A DNA stretch of 64,000 nucleotides from Psococerastis gibbosa (GCA_963971405.1 OZ020484.1:42430770-42494769), one strand, 5' to 3'; positions 9,489 to 21,340 are shown, numbered from the stretch's first letter. A program made the numbers and translations. The notes: generated by a model from the sequence alone, not told the origin.

Positions 9489-10651
9489 ATGGATCAAACA
9501 AAAGAACCTATATGTTTCAGGGATGCTCCTATGGAGCAGGGCCTTTCAAATAGAGTGGAAGACGTGGAAGCTTCTCTGGAGCAGGCCTCGTCTTCTTTGT
9601 CTTATTCTTTTCCCCAGGTCATGCTGACGGAGGGGGCACCGGAAGCTCCGACAGAGCAGGCCGGTATTTCCACCCAGGCCGACATGGCGGAGGGAGGAAC
9701 TACCCTGGAGGGGAACAAGGAGATAGAAGAGGACCTGAGTAAGGCCGCCTCTGGACTCCGACTAAAAGGGAAGCCCAGGAGAGACTCTGCGTGGCATAAG
9801 GCTAATTTCGAGAGAAGAAAACAAGCCAAAATTGCAGCAGGGACCTGGACTTCCGGGAAACCAAAAAAGGCAGCTGGAGCTGAAAAGGTAGCCACTTCGG
9901 TGGCGGGACCTACAGCGAAAGCAGAGCCTATGGAAACGCCTCTGAAAAGGCAAAGGTCGGAAGGCAGTACGCCAAGTTCCGGAACCAAGGCACAGGTGAA
10001 GAGGCGGAAAAACATAGATGACGTGAGACCGGGAAACCCAGGACTTAGTAAGGTCGGAGGGCTATTCTCGGAGAAGCTCACGACTGTTAAAATGGCAGTA
10101 ACATTTGCTGAGTTCCCCGACAGACGTCTGACAGGAGACGAGAGCGAGGAACTCATAATGTTGCTGACAGCAAAACTGCAGCTAATGAGCAATGGCTTAA
10201 TGCCGTGCTTCAGTGAGCAGTACCGAGTTGACGGGGGGGGGGGGGGGCGCTGGTTCTATACTGTGCGAATAAGGAAACCAAAGCTTGGCTTGAGCAGGTG
10301 GTTTCCGAATCCAGCCCCTGGAATGGCAACTCCCTACAAGTGGGAGAAGCGAACAAAGTCCTTAATAGGACAAGAGCCATCACCAGGCTAGCAATGCCTT
10401 ATAGCAAGATGCGTATGGTAGATGTGCTTAAACAGCTGCATGCTCACAACCCGAAGGTCCAATGCAAGGAATGGCGGGTAGTAAATCATCAGCTTGAAGA
10501 CGACGGGAAGACTGCGACGGTGGTGCTTTCCCTCAGTGAGACTGAGATGAATGAGCTCAGGGGGCATAACTTGCGCTTAAGTTTGGGCCTTGGAGTCATT
10601 TGTTTCAGGGTCGTCGATAAGAAGCAGCCTGGAGATGGAAGGAAAGATTAA
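9489..10651 (+). pseudogene. Retrotransposon ORF1 (gag-like, DUF4780-type C-terminus), frameshifted
   Basis: ORF1 products of this group bind the element RNA and form ribonucleoprotein particles. The N-terminal half is charged and low in complexity, with basic stretches such as LKRQRSEG and KRRKN that could act in nuclear entry or RNA binding. The C-terminal part (KETKAWLEQVV, then KVLNRTRAITRLAMP, then RGHNLRLSLGLGVICFRV) resembles the DUF4780 domain found in LOA-type ORF1. I see no CCHC knuckles. The frame is broken at the 15-G run 10233-10247: frame 1 runs from 9489 to the run, and the frame that continues the homology runs from just after it to the stop at 10649-10651. It overlaps the ORF2 start by 17 bp. 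Confidence 0.82.
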
Positions 10652-13600
10652 GATCATCCAAGCCAATCTCCAGCATAAGAAAACCGCCTCGGCGAACCTA
10701 GCCAGGATGCTAAGGGCAGGTCAATACGACGTAGCCCTTATTCAAGAACCCTGGGTGGTACAGGGGAAGGTGTCCGGACTGGCTGAATCCAATGGTAAGT
10801 TGTTATATGACACTACAAATAAAAGGCCCAGAGCGGGCATTATTGTAAGCAAGAAACTAAACTTTCTCTTGTTGCAGGAATTTTGCTCGAGGGACCTTAT
10901 TTGTGTCAGACTCGTAGTAAAGATACAGGGTGGTCCAAAAGAAATACTCTTGGCATCTGCGTATCTTCCATATGATTCGCCCACTCTACCTCCAACGGAA
11001 GAAGTGGAAAAACTCATTGGTGAAGTTAACAAGAATGGTGAACACCTGATCTTGGGTACAGACGCCAATGCACATCACACAATATGGGGGAGCACAAACT
11101 GCAATGACAGAGGTGAGTCCCTATTTGACCATATACTGCAGGCTGATCTCAATATTTTAAATAAGGGGAATAGGCCTACATTTATAACAAAGACTAGAAG
11201 GGAAGTGTTGGATATCACTGTGTGTACACAACACACTTCTAGGTACATCTCAGGGTGGCAAGTGCTGCTGGAGCCATCACTGGCAGACCATCAGCACATA
11301 GCCTTTACCCTTGAGGAACCTGACATTGAAAGGCAAGTATTCAGAAATCCCAGGAAAACCGACTGGTCAGGATACCGGGAAGATCTGAGAATTGCAGTGA
11401 GAGATATTAACTGTCAAATGAGGGGTACAGTGGAATTGGACGAGGCGGTGGAGCTCATCGAGCAGACCATCTTATCCTCGTACAACAGAAACTGCCCCGT
11501 AATCGAAAAAAACATCAAAAAAAGTACGAAGTGGTGGAATAACGAATTAGCAAAAATGAAGACTGAGGTACGTAAGTTATTCAAGACCTCAGCAAAAGTT
11601 GGTAAGTGGGAAGCTTATCATAGCAGACTCACAGAGTACAACAAAGCTATTCGGAAAGCAAAACGGAAAACATGGAGAAGCTTCTGCGAAAAAGTTGAAA
11701 ATACAGCAGAAACAGCTAGACTCCATAAAATACTGAAATCCACCCACACTAACCCCGTGGGAACTCTGGAGAATTCTGATGGCAAGTTTACTCGGACAGG
11801 GGAGGAGACACTGGAAAAACTTTTAGGGTGTCACTTCCCCGGTTCGGTGAAATGCGACAACAGCAGCACATCAGAAGACAATAAAGCCCGAAGGGCTGAT
11901 TGGAACTGTGCCAAAAGGCTGATAAAACCGGGACAGGTGGGCTGGTCCATCAGCACTTTTGAGCCATGCAAGGCTCCAGGTCCGGATGGGATTTTTCCCC
12001 TCCTTCTTCAGGAGGGGAAAGAGATCCTCACCCCGGCATTGACAACCATCTATCAGGCCAGTGTAGCGCTTGGACATGTTCCTAAGTCGTGGGCAATGGC
12101 TAAGGTAGTATTTATACCTAAACCTGGAAAGGCGAACTACGCCCAGGCCAGGTCATACAGGCCGATATGTCTCAGTTCTTTTCTATTAAAAGCTCTAGAG
12201 AAAATCCTGGATAAACATATCCGGGAAAAAATACGCACTAACGCTGGTTTGCATAGTTCTCAGTATGCGTACCGCCCTGGCAGATCCTCTGAGACTGCAT
12301 TGCATCAACTGGTGAGCAGACTGGAGGAAAGCCTGGACAGTGGGGAGATTGCACTGGCAGCGTTTTTGGACATTGAGGCGGCTTTCTCCAACGCGGGACA
12401 TGACTCCATGGTAAGGGCGTTGGAGAGAGTTGGCGTAAATGCAACTGTGTGTAGATGGATCAGATCCATGCTTAGCAATAGGAAGATTCTAGCATCCCTA
12501 TCTGATGAGAAGGTGATGGTAAGGGCCACCAGGGGTACGGCACAGGGGGGGGGGTTATATCGCCCCTGTTGTGGAACCTTGTGGTGGACAAAATCATCAC
12601 CAGACTCAATGAGGTGGGAGTGTACGCACAAGGATATGCGGATGATTTGGCCATTGTGATTAGGGGTAAGTCCATGACGGTCATAACCGAGCTAATGCAA
12701 ATGGCTTTTTCTGAAGTAGAAAAATGGTGCAAGGCTGAAAATCTGAGCATCAACCCATCCAAAATCTCGATGGTACCATTTACTCGAAAGAAGAATCTTG
12801 ATGGGGGAAAGCTGCCTAAGCTTTTCAATCAAGTTGTAAAACTGGGGACGGAGGTTAAGTATCTAGGGGTTAACCTAGACAAAGGACTTACCTGGAATCC
12901 CCATATTACAAAAACTATTAACCGAGCTAAACAATTAATTTATGTTTGCAGACGGGCAATAGGCACAACGTGGGGAATCAGGCCCAAAATGGCAATGTGG
13001 ATTTACACAATGGTCATTAGGCCGGTGATTACCTATGGAAGTGTAGTTTGGTGGACCAAGACTACACAGGTTACAGTGACAACCAAGTTGAATTGGCTCC
13101 AGAGGCTGGCCTGCCTCTGTATCACAGGAGCAATGTCAACTTCACCAGGGGATGTCCTGAATACTTTATTGAACCTGCCAACCCTGGGAGTCTTCATTGA
13201 AGCACAGGCCAGGATGGGCGCCTATAGATTGGAGCTGGAAGGCTGCTGGAGAAGCAAAAGGTCAGGCCACTCCAATATTACTAAAAGCATATCGGAAGAC
13301 ACGCTTTTAATGCCGTCAGACCGAATGACACCCCTGCTCTCATTCAGCAAACCATTTAACACTAGAATTCCAGCTAGAAAAGAATGGAATGCTGAAGAAC
13401 ATCAAACCGGGGACAATGACCTAGTCTGGTATACAGATGGGTCGAAAATGGAAAATGGGGCTGGAGGAGGAGTCTATGGGGAAACTGTAGACAAATCCAT
13501 AGTCCTAAGCCTCGGCTGAGGTAGGGGCCATTATAAAATGCCTAGAGGAGTGTATGGAAATGGAAAGCAAGGGCAAAACCATTATTATCTATACAGACTC

Positions 13601-14237
13601 GCAGGCAGCGATTAAGGCTGTGGAGGCTATAAAGATCACATCAAAAATGGTGTGGCACTGCATCAACCTCCTAATAAAGGTGTGTCGGGAAAACTCAGTC
13701 TCGCTGATTTGGGTCCCGGCTCACTCGAACTTTGATGGGAATGAAAGAGCCGACGAGCTGGCTCGAAAAGGTGCAGAAACGCCATTCATTGGTGCAGAAC
13801 CTACGTATGGGATGGCTTATTGCCAGGCCCGTACTTCTATACAAAAATGGGTGCAGAGAAAAACTGCAGAGGAATGGAAGAAAGTCCCGGAAAGCAGATT
13901 TGCTAAGAAGGTTATTCCGGGTCCTAGTAAAAAGCTCACCGATCAGCTTCTCTCTTTAAGTAGAGAGCAAGCTAGAAGGGTGGTTGGCACGCTTACGGGC
14001 CACGGCCACTTCAACAAACACATGCATAGGGTTGGCGTGAAAAACGACAGTAGATGCAGACTGTGTGAAGTTGAAGAAGAAACAGCTGAACACATTCTCT
14101 TTGAATGTGAAGCGCTGGGAAAAACTCCATACCAAACTCTTGGCCACCCTAGGTCTGAAGAGGAAACCATCCGATCTAATCCCATCACAAAAACACTAGA
14201 ATTTATCAAGAAGACTGGTGTTATAAGATGGGCGTAG
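10635..14237 (+). pseudogene. Retrotransposon ORF2: APE endonuclease, RT, RNase H, CCHC; three frames
   Basis: ORF2 nicks the target and reverse-transcribes the element RNA. The likely start is the ATG at 10635 (MEGKIKIIQANLQ); an upstream in-frame ATG at 10590 lies deeper inside ORF1. APE endonuclease motifs: N11, LIQEPW (E38), TDANAH (D143, N145) and SLADHQH (D218, H219). RT motifs: KAPGPDG near residue 450, FLDIEAAF (D579) and YADD (codons 12635-12646). RNase H residues: D of YTDGS (13436), E of AEVG (13518), D of YTDSQ (13596) and D of NERADE (13752). Zinc motif CX2CX8HX4C lies near 14054-14107. Break 1 is in a 10-G run at 12545-12554, within RT. Break 2 is near 13514, where a few residues between the first Asp and the Glu of RNase H seem deleted. 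Total is about 1,200 codons, normal for the family. Confidence 0.92.
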
Positions 14238-14345
14238 ACGGCAAACGTGGAAGCAAAAGACCTTCTAGGTCGACGCTTATAGGAACTCAAACGAGTAGGC
14301 CCCACGAAGGTAAAAAAAAAAAAAAAAAAAAAAAAAGGGCGGACT

Positions 14346-15057
14346 ATTTTTCAAACATTTCTAAAGCTCAGCAACTACTAGTATGTACAATATGACAGAT
14401 ATAAACTGCAATGTTGTACTTATCTCAAAAAATAAGAAAATGTTTTTTGCTGCTTCTACCCAATTCAATTACAGTATGTATACAGTACTTTATGCACGTA
14501 CACTTTTTCGGCATATCTTAGAACTTTCGAATGCAACAGTTGCTAGCTAATTCATTTTTATTAGTAAAACTGAAATCTGCAAACTTTTTTAAAAGCTCAG
14601 CTTGTGCAAGGTTTTTGGCAAGCTTGGGTTGGAGTTTGATATGTTACCAATTCAAACTTCAAATCAAACCAAGCTTTGGGTTAAGTTCGGGTCCATCATT
14701 ACGTTTTTCAGACATTGAGTGAGTTAAGAAATGGGTTCGGGCGACACTATAAGGAGGAAGAGGAAGAAGGAGAGTGAGATATGTAGTGCCTTCTTAGTCT
14801 CAGTCAGTGACTCAATGCGCCGTATATGGATAATTTTACTGCCAATGCCAATGCTAGTTACTTACTTATTCGAGGTATCTACGGTACATTTGGTTACAGT
14901 AGGTCCAGTAGAAATCTCAAAATTTAACTTACCTGAAAAATAAAGACATTTAAATTAGTTTAACTATTTATTTTATTAGTATACGCTCCTGTACGGTAGT
15001 GTGTTAGGTATTTATTTATTCTGAGTTCTCATAAAACGCAATAATGGTTGTAGCAAT
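14346..15057. other. Unassigned AT-rich sequence
   Basis: Right flank of the retrotransposon. No family or coding similarity recognised. Confidence 0.4.
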
Positions 15058-15215
15058 CTTGTACCTGTAGCCTCAGCACACCATGCGGTAGGAGGCGAGT
15101 CGTAACTACACACAAGTACTGTTAAGTTCCTTAATGAGGCGAGCGGAGAGGTTAATCGGATACATTCATTAAATTGCTTGTCTACATTCATCTTTTATCA
15201 ATAATAAATAAATAT
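15058..15215 (+). repeat. Interspersed repeat D, copy 1
   Basis: Shares TTGTAC, GTCGTAACT, ACACAAGTAC, then GAGGCGA, GAGAGGTTAATCGGATA, CATTAAATTG and a tail CTTTTATCAATAATAAATAAAT with 59973-60125, in the same order and spacing. A T/A-rich tail and moderate divergence suggest the 3' end of a SINE or LINE. Family unknown. Confidence 0.65.
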
Positions 15216-16241
15216 CGGCTACACCCAACAATTCTGTAATATGCAACAACAATCAGAACAGGATGAGTTTTATTCAAAAAAAAATATAGGCTAGGCTTAT
15301 ACACAGCATATTTTAAATTAGGCATACTAGCACTAAAATAGATAATTCCATGAGGAATCTATCATTCCAAAAAAAATATGTATAATATAAGATCTGTGTA
15401 TAAAAACTTCCCAGCCAATTCTCCTCAAGACCAAAAAAACCCGCTAAAAAACAGTTATTAAAAACTCACAAACAGGAAAGTCCCTACAAAGAGACACCCC
15501 CAAGAAATAGCAACCTCAAAAAACAGTCCTCGCAGAATCTTCTTTGAATTTTATACCTGTCATGGCTGCAAACAATTTTCTTTTGTTTTTTCTAAAAAGT
15601 TTATTTGTTGGCGGTGGCCCCAAGGCGGTTTATGATTGCCTCGTCTTTGCCGTCTGTGGCATCATAATCGATTGAGTTCTGTTTGAGGGCGAGTTAATAC
15701 AGCGAACGTCAGATCCCTTGCTTTCTGCTCGAGATCCCATTATAATGATACACCGATTTTCTTTTCAATATTTTCCTTCTATAATTTGATTTGCCCGGTT
15801 GTATTATGTTATATATTGTACATTGGAGAATATAACAAAACAGATTTTCATTGAGGTTTCCTCTATTTCTTTCGTCATAAAATACAAAGCTGTTTTTTGG
15901 GCTTAAGCTTTTGGTGTGTGCAAAGAATAAGCAGCTGTTACTAAATCGTTGACACGTACCGTACAGTTAGTGAAGAAGAGGGCAAAAACACAAATGAAAC
16001 AAAAATAAAACAACAATTTTTTTTCTTCTATCAATCCATATAATCATACAATATGCAATACATTTGTGATACAAAAATACCGTGGACTCGGTAGGCCGTG
16101 GCCCGTGATGGGTCCAGATCAACTGTTGTTATTAGATGATCCCAACGAAAGCATTTTTAAAACAATTAATTCTTTCTCTTGGGCTGGTGTTATTTAAGGC
16201 CTACTAACTTCCAATGACTGTAGCTGTAATCGCGATAGAGC
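15216..16241. other. Unassigned AT-rich sequence
   Basis: No recognisable gene or repeat. Confidence 0.4.
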
Positions 16242-16244
16242 TAA

Positions 16245-16700
16245 GGCGCCCATTCCACATACGTACAACGTCAATGAAAATTATGAAATTGAAGGACATT
16301 TCAATTTCTCATTGATAGGGGCCATTCCATATGTTTTTTCAAAAATTGACAATTTTCAATTGAAGCGTATGCGCAAAATTTTTGAAATTTGTTTACCTTT
16401 GTTTCTTGAAATTGCATTTGTTTTCTTCGTCGCCTTATTATTTAATCCTTATTATAATTTTTATACAGAAATGCGTTCTTTTTAAAGAAATCAATTAAAA
16501 TAGTTGTACTTGTCATATCCCATGACGCCATTTTTTAATTTTAGTTTGTTTGTGATTTTACCAAAGAACTTCTAATATTCTAATATTTTACTCTGGATCA
16601 ATTGATAATTGATCAATTTTAACAATGGCATAGAGTAAAATTGAAATGTCCTTCAATTTCATAATTTTCATTGACGATGTACGTATGCGGAATGGGCGCC
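16245..16700. mobile_element. PIF/Harbinger-like MITE, long form, TAA target duplication
   Basis: Left end GGCGCCCATTCCACATACGT and right end, reverse-complemented, GGCGCCCATTCCGCATACGT; TAA flanks both (16242-16244 and 16701-16703). Subterminal CGTCAATGAAAATTATGAAA and GGACATTTCAATTT are inverted at both ends. Inside lie TTTTACTCTATGCCATTG (read on the minus strand) and CCCATGACGCCATTTTTTAA, shared with 49915 and 61838. No coding capacity; length is 456 bp. Confidence 0.86.
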
Positions 16701-16904
16701 TAAGGTAGTACCTATATATTAAAATATTCTTTAAAGTAGCTGATCTTCAGAGTTATGCCTTGTGGTCTCAGAGGCGAAGACGTGAACACCCCTAACCTGT
16801 ACCTCCTCGCAGCGAAGATGGAAGCGTGTAATAGCAACTGAACAGATCCAGTTTGAGCCGGGATAAGCCAAAAACACAGTCTTTTCTGTGGAGGGCACTC
16901 TTTT

Positions 16905-17070
16905 GTAGAGTAGTGGTACAGACTGCGACTTTCACCCGAAAGGTTTTTGGTTCGAGTCCCACACTGGCTACATTTTCTGGCCATGCTTCGGAGGGCATGA
17001 AAAGCAGGCGGTCCTGGGTCATCCTATAGTTGAGTGTAAGAGAGGGTCGGCTAGGTTGGCTTAGTAATAG
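16905..17070 (+). repeat. tRNA-derived SINE
   Basis: The head has an A-box-like GTAGAGTAGTGGTACAG, an anticodon-arm-like CTTTCACCCGAAAGG and a B box GGTTCGAGTCCCACA: the RNA polymerase III internal promoter of a tRNA. The body CATGCTTCGGAGGGCATG, AAGCAGGCGGTCC, AAGAGAGGG recurs at 33068-33245, 2725-2830 (minus) and in part at 47975-48140 and 49510-49605. Not a functional tRNA gene: there is no good acceptor stem. Confidence 0.82.
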
Positions 17071-17179
17071 AACAACAAAAATTCAAGATTTATTTATTAT
17101 TTATTTTTTTTGTCCTGTGGTTGGGAAACTAGCCCTGAAGGCGGAGGAACTCAATGGATGCAGAAGGAACCACTGCATT

Positions 17180-17280
17180 ACCATTCCTTAGTATAGTCTT
17201 CATGGCTACAATTGCCATGATGATCGCCAATCTACAATAGAAGAGACATAAGAAGAAGAAGAAGAAGAAGAAGAGGATAT
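17180..17280 (+). repeat. Interspersed repeat F with (GAA)n tail, copy 1
   Basis: CATGATGATCGCCAATCTAC then AATAGAAGAGACATAAGAAG ends in (GAA)n. The same body occurs at about 41940-41990 (plus) and at 33930-34015 and 46233-46310 (minus). Confidence 0.6.
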
Positions 17281-17493
17281 TAAAGTAATAGACCATTTTC
17301 TCAATAGAGATTTATTGGTGCATATTATGCTGAATGTACGAGTATGTAGAACTTAGATGCAGTCGTGCCAACATGAAAAAAAAATCGTAAAATTTCGTAT
17401 GCTGGGAGAAGGAAATTTAAAATACCGGTATTAAAAGAATAATTTAGTTTTAAACGGTATAGTAGCCCCACTGCAATCCAAAGTTTGCAGTAG
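17281..17493. other. Unassigned sequence
   Basis: No recognisable feature. Confidence 0.3.
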
Positions 17494-17799
17494 CTACGGG
17501 CCTAATATGCCGTTTAGTATTAACTTATTCATGGGTTAAAAATGTAAACAAAACATTTTCAAATAGTTTTTCCCATTGTATCATTATCTTGTTTACATTT
17601 TTAATCCTAGTGTCGGATCTGAATTTAGGAGGGGGAACAAATCCTTTGTGCGTTTATACGTAGAGAACAAGATGTCGCGGCCGCACAATTTGTAATACAA
17701 TATGTTTGAGTTGGAAATAAAGATAAAATTGAAACGAAGTATTATCATTGAATTGACCCCCAGGTTAAGATTAAAAGTAATTGCCATAGTAGGCCCACC
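17494..17799. mobile_element. Degenerate palindromic element, GATCATGGCGATT family
   Basis: The left end CGGGCCTAATATGCCGTTTAG and the right end, reverse-complemented, GGGCCTACTATGGCAATTAC match the termini of 41373-41535. Inside are TTAAAAATGTAAACAAAAC and, inverted, TTGTTTACATTTTTAATCC, the conserved inner arm. About 140 bp of unrelated sequence near 17615-17755 separates the right inner arm from the right end. Confidence 0.6.
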
Positions 17800-19010
17800 T
17801 GGAGCTATTGCTATGTCTCGAAAAATCCACGGTGGTGGGCAGTTTTAGAAATGTCCCCCAAGGGAGATTTTTGGTGATTTTTATGGGTGTGTTATTCAGG
17901 AAATCCAATAGATCATATTTCCGATGTAACACATTGTCATCAATTGTTTTAAGTCTTGAAAAGCAATTTGCCCATGCTATTAACACATTTTCAGGTCTGG
18001 AATATTCCAGTTGGTAGACCACTAGATTATGTACAGCATGATATTTTGGTCGATTGCATGATATCGTATCTTGCGGGTCCGCAGACCAAAGCTATCAGTT
18101 ATTATTATCTCATCAGAAATTTGATTTTGTGACAAACCATGTCTACTGATATATTTCCTTATTTGTTATGCAAGAGTTTAAATTTATTACACCATACATA
18201 CTTTTACTTTTACTTTTACCACGCTTTATCCTCATGGAGGGTCGGTGGCACAACAGCAGCGTTTCCACACAGTGCTGTTCTATGCGTCCTCGATGGACAG
18301 CCCCGAACTTCTCATATCTCCATATTGAAAATAAATTAAGTTCGCCTCAGAAACGCCAAACAGCAATTGACAAAAATACTTCCAGTATCGAAACGAAGCC
18401 TGATAATCACTAACTGACTGTTCAACCACGTAAAGGTAAAGCAGTAAAATTCTTCGCTCTCAAAGCAAGCTCATTAAATTCTTCAACGATTTCTTAGTAC
18501 AAAGTACAAATTAATACCAACATCTTTATACAAAGACATTTTGAAATATGAAGCTCGCAAATCTCTATAAACTTCATTTTTGAATAGGACGGCAAAATTC
18601 ATCATTAAAAACGAATGCCATCTTTTCAGTTTTGGTCGGGTTTCAAAATAGAAGTGAGTGAGGGGGGGGGGGGTGTGAATGATGAAATTGGAGGATGGTT
18701 TGCAACACAATCGCAGATGGGCCGTAGAGTTTTCACATAAACTGACGTGAAAATAAAAGTTTCGAGAGGAAGAAAATCACAGATGCAATGAGATAAAATG
18801 GGTTTTGTTGTGGTACCGCGATTTGGGTAATGTCTTCCGCTTATGTTTTATAGCTCTTGAAGATTGCGTTGATGGATTATCAAATCAAAACTTTCTATTT
18901 TTGGTTTCTAGTGCGGCTTTCGCAGGTGATGTTCAAAGACGGTTTACTAAGTATACATGGGAGAGTGAAAAAATGTATGTAACGCTTGGCTTTGTCATTT
19001 CAACGTTTAC
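17800..19010. other. Unassigned AT-rich sequence
   Basis: Contains a G run near 18661-18673. No recognisable gene or repeat. Confidence 0.4.
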
Positions 19011-19013
19011 TTA

Positions 19014-19155
19014 GGCGGGGTTTCCACACACGTCTATGGCCAATGGTAAATATGGTTTTAACGTGGTAGCAAATATTTTTAGTATGTCTTTAATGTCTGC
19101 TAAAACGTCAATACCACATTTACCATTAACCACTGATGTATGTGTAAACCCCGAC
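19014..19155. mobile_element. Short palindromic MITE, TTA target duplication
   Basis: GGCGGGGTTTCCACACACGT at the left is mirrored by TGTGTAAACCCCGAC at the right. TTA flanks both ends (19011-19013 and 19156-19158). The centre carries ACGTGGTAGCAAATATT and inverted TGTCTGCTAAAACGTC, versions of the family's GTGGTAGCAGACAT core. 142 bp, noncoding. Confidence 0.8.
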
Positions 19156-19158
19156 TTA

Positions 19159-20029
19159 AAAACAAAATGTAGTCCTGCATTTTCCGCTTTTACGGAGATT
19201 CATCTACCTATTGAGACGGCGAACAATGTTCGACTTCCGGAAAATTGCTTCACAACTTTTCATTTCATGACCCCCTGAGCCTGAAACCACCCTCCGTAAA
19301 AAATACAGTATATACATACGTATGTGTGTATATCGATTTTAGGAAGCACTCTAATTTCCGTAAATATTATCAGATTTTGATGAAACTTGACACAAAAATT
19401 GATCATACAAATGTTTTGATCGAGTTCGTTAACCAGCTATCCACTATTTCGTTACAGGATGGCGGCCGATTGAAACCTTATATAATTTATATCTCAGTTA
19501 ATATTGGTCGCAGAGGAATGAATTAAAATCTGAATGAAAGCCCGTATTATTATCTACGATAATGGTAATTAACACTTTTTACGACAAATCAAACATTTTA
19601 AGATGGCATCCAGTCATAGTGAAAATAATTTGATAAGTAAAGTTCATAATCGGCATTGTGGTTCGATGTTTGGAACACAAGAGTGCTTGTGTGTTGATGT
19701 TGTGGTCGGGAAAATAATGAAGTATTTTTTTTTTCGTTACATACATAGCGTAGGCAGCGTAGAGGAAAAGCAGGGTCTGCGGAATCTCCCTACACCTGAT
19801 CGGGCGATCGGCCAGAGCCTAAAGGGATTTTTGTTGTTGCGCAAAGTCAAATTTATCATGAAATGTTTTGATTGGCCACAGGTATGGATCTTCATCGACC
19901 AGACATTCTCAGGGAACGATATTTTTTATAAATCAAATGCTATAGCTGTGGCCAATCGGTGTTAGTGACGGCTACAAAATAAATATCAAGCTTAGATGTA
20001 TATATAGGTAATCATTGGTTTGCAGCAAC
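19159..20029. other. Unassigned sequence
   Basis: An open frame of 120 codons at 19603-19965 matches no family I know and has ordinary AT-rich composition. I do not call it a gene. Confidence 0.4.
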
Positions 20030-20235
20030 TCCCTGCGCACCTCCCTCTTAGTCCAGCGCCTTTCTCTTCAGCTCTTGAGCTCCTGCGTTATCCTTCAGTT
20101 GATCAACGAATTCCTACTTCGGCAGCTCTCTTCTATTGGTTCTTTCCACTGTGCCATGAATGATGGAGTGCCTTATTAAGTGCCCTGCCCATTTCGCTCT
20201 TCTACTTTGTCCATGAGGTAGCTGCTGTGTCTCTT
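20030..20235 (-). pseudogene. Non-LTR retroelement C-terminal fragment (GH..RH motif lineage)
   Basis: On the minus strand it reads RAKWAGHLIRHS, then IIHGTVERTNRRELPK, a stop, then EFVDQLKD. This aligns with 37700-37830 (RAKRAGHLLRHEN, IIDGTVDRTYRRGQPKKEFVDQL). The pattern LGHVxR...GKIEGxRxxGRPxxxW is the known C-terminal tail of a widespread group of endonuclease/RT elements. In-frame stops make it a relic. No RT core is present. Confidence 0.65.
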
Positions 20236-20384
20236 CTTCAATAGCTTCTAGCACTCTTTAATTCGTTACGTGGTGTTCGTTACGTGGTGCCTCCAAGCGT
20301 CTATATCACGATATAGTAATCAACATACTGTATTGTACTATACTGTATATATACTATACTGCATATATACTTTGATTTGATTTA

Positions 20385-20545
20385 CTTGACTTATATTGGC
20401 GCGTCCAGCCCGGGGGGACTTTTGGCCGCTGCCACCACGCCACCTCGGACGATCTTCCGCCGATGACAGTCTCGGGTGCCGGTGGCGTGCACATCTTCGA
20501 GCAATTGGTCCCTCCATCTTAGTCTTGGCCAACCGGGATATACTA
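20385..20545 (-). pseudogene. Non-LTR retroelement C-terminal fragment
   Basis: The minus strand reads PGWPRLRWRDQLLEDVHATG and, further on, AAAKSPPGW. This follows the pattern RGRPRLRWxDQVxEDL...AxDRxxWRxLVxAAK at the end of many non-LTR RT proteins. Short, frameshifted and GC-richer than its flanks. A lineage separate from the 20030 fragment. Confidence 0.55.
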
Positions 20546-21114
20546 TACTGTGTATATGCTTTTACTGCACAAAACTCTTCCCCCCAAAAAACAATACAGC
20601 AATGTAACGTAAAACAGAATGCGGGTAGAAAATGGAAGTCGACAGGGTGCTGGGAGTCCATTATTGTTTTCCCTGCGCATCATAAATATAAATAAAGAGC
20701 TTTCTCTCGTGCAGTAATACAACGGCCGGGATAATCGCAGTAGCGGTGGAGCCATCCCACCTTGAAATTGAAATTTTCTCCAAGTTAATGAAAACGCCCC
20801 TGGGTTAAGGGCTGAAGAAATAGAAACAACCGAGTTATGGAAATCCACATAAGGTAATCAACGGGAATTTACGGAGCGACGCCACTGCATTTTGCGATTC
20901 GGTGTGCTCCGTAAATATTGTACCTCTCATTTAGCCGCTAAGGGGAAGTGGAGTGAGGTAGTGAGTTCTGCACCCTGTGCAGATGGGAAACGACATATTA
21001 CGAAGGGTATTATCACAGAGGAACACAGGCCCGGTGCGCTGATAAGACAGTTATAAGACGGTTAGCACGCAGCTTTACGGCTGATATTCAATGAGCAACA
21101 AAAGAAAATCCAAG
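20546..21114. other. Unassigned sequence
   Basis: No recognisable gene or repeat. Confidence 0.3.
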
Positions 21115-21340
21115 TCGGAAGTCCCTGCAAGTGGCAACTATACACCCACGGGTGGGGGGAGGCATGGAACCGGTTCGAAGCATCAGAGGAGCAGAAGCGC
21201 CCAAGTGACAGTTGTTCGTTTGCGAATAGGATATACCAGGTTGATTCATGGACATCTAATGGCGTGCGCCCTCACCACCCATGTGCCACAATATCCAGGT
21301 ACCACGTAAAGTTCCTCAAATAATCCATCTACCAAACCTT
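21115..21340 (+). pseudogene. Non-LTR retroelement C-terminal fragment (RLRIGYTRLIHGHL)
   Basis: The frame reads QVTVVRLRIGYTRLIHGHLM, the segment that precedes the C-terminal zinc motif in Jockey/I-type ORF2 (consensus-like RLRIGHTRLTHxxLL). The zinc motif itself is degraded: only PPMCHN-like residues follow in another frame. No start codon or other domain belongs to it. Confidence 0.6.

Larger units (their letters stand above)
8871..14336 (+). mobile_element. Full-length LOA/R1-like non-LTR retrotransposon
   Basis: The element runs from the 5' UTR through ORF1 and ORF2 to a poly(A) tail of about 25 A (14312-14336). GGGCGGACT stands before it (8862-8870) and after the tail (14337-14345), a 9-bp TSD (10 bp if the preceding A is included), so both ends are defined and the copy is not 5'-truncated. 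Domain order is DUF4780-like ORF1, then APE endonuclease, RT, RNase H and a CCHC zinc motif. RNase H plus the KAPGPDGIFP and FLDIEAAF style of RT fits the LOA clade within the I group; R1 or I cannot be excluded without a tree. Both ORFs are frameshifted, so the copy is not autonomous as read. Confidence 0.93.

Noticed and set aside
9006..9627. Several ORFs in the 5' part of the retrotransposon
   Set aside because: They lie in the 5' UTR or overlap ORF1 in other frames; ORF1 starts at 9489 just after an in-frame stop.
9602..10192. 196-codon minus-strand open frame opposite ORF1
   Set aside because: Antisense shadow of GC-rich ORF1; no similarity of its own.
10590..10634. Upstream in-frame ATG for ORF2
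   Set aside because: Homologous endonucleases begin close to the IIQANLQ motif, so the ATG at 10635 is the better start.
16905..17070. Functional tRNA gene
   Set aside because: A and B boxes are present, but there is no acceptor stem, and the same body follows in several copies; it is a SINE.
19603..19965. 120-codon open frame
   Set aside because: No family similarity, no coding-like composition and no splice or start context; ORFs of this length are expected by chance in a 64-kb window read in six frames.
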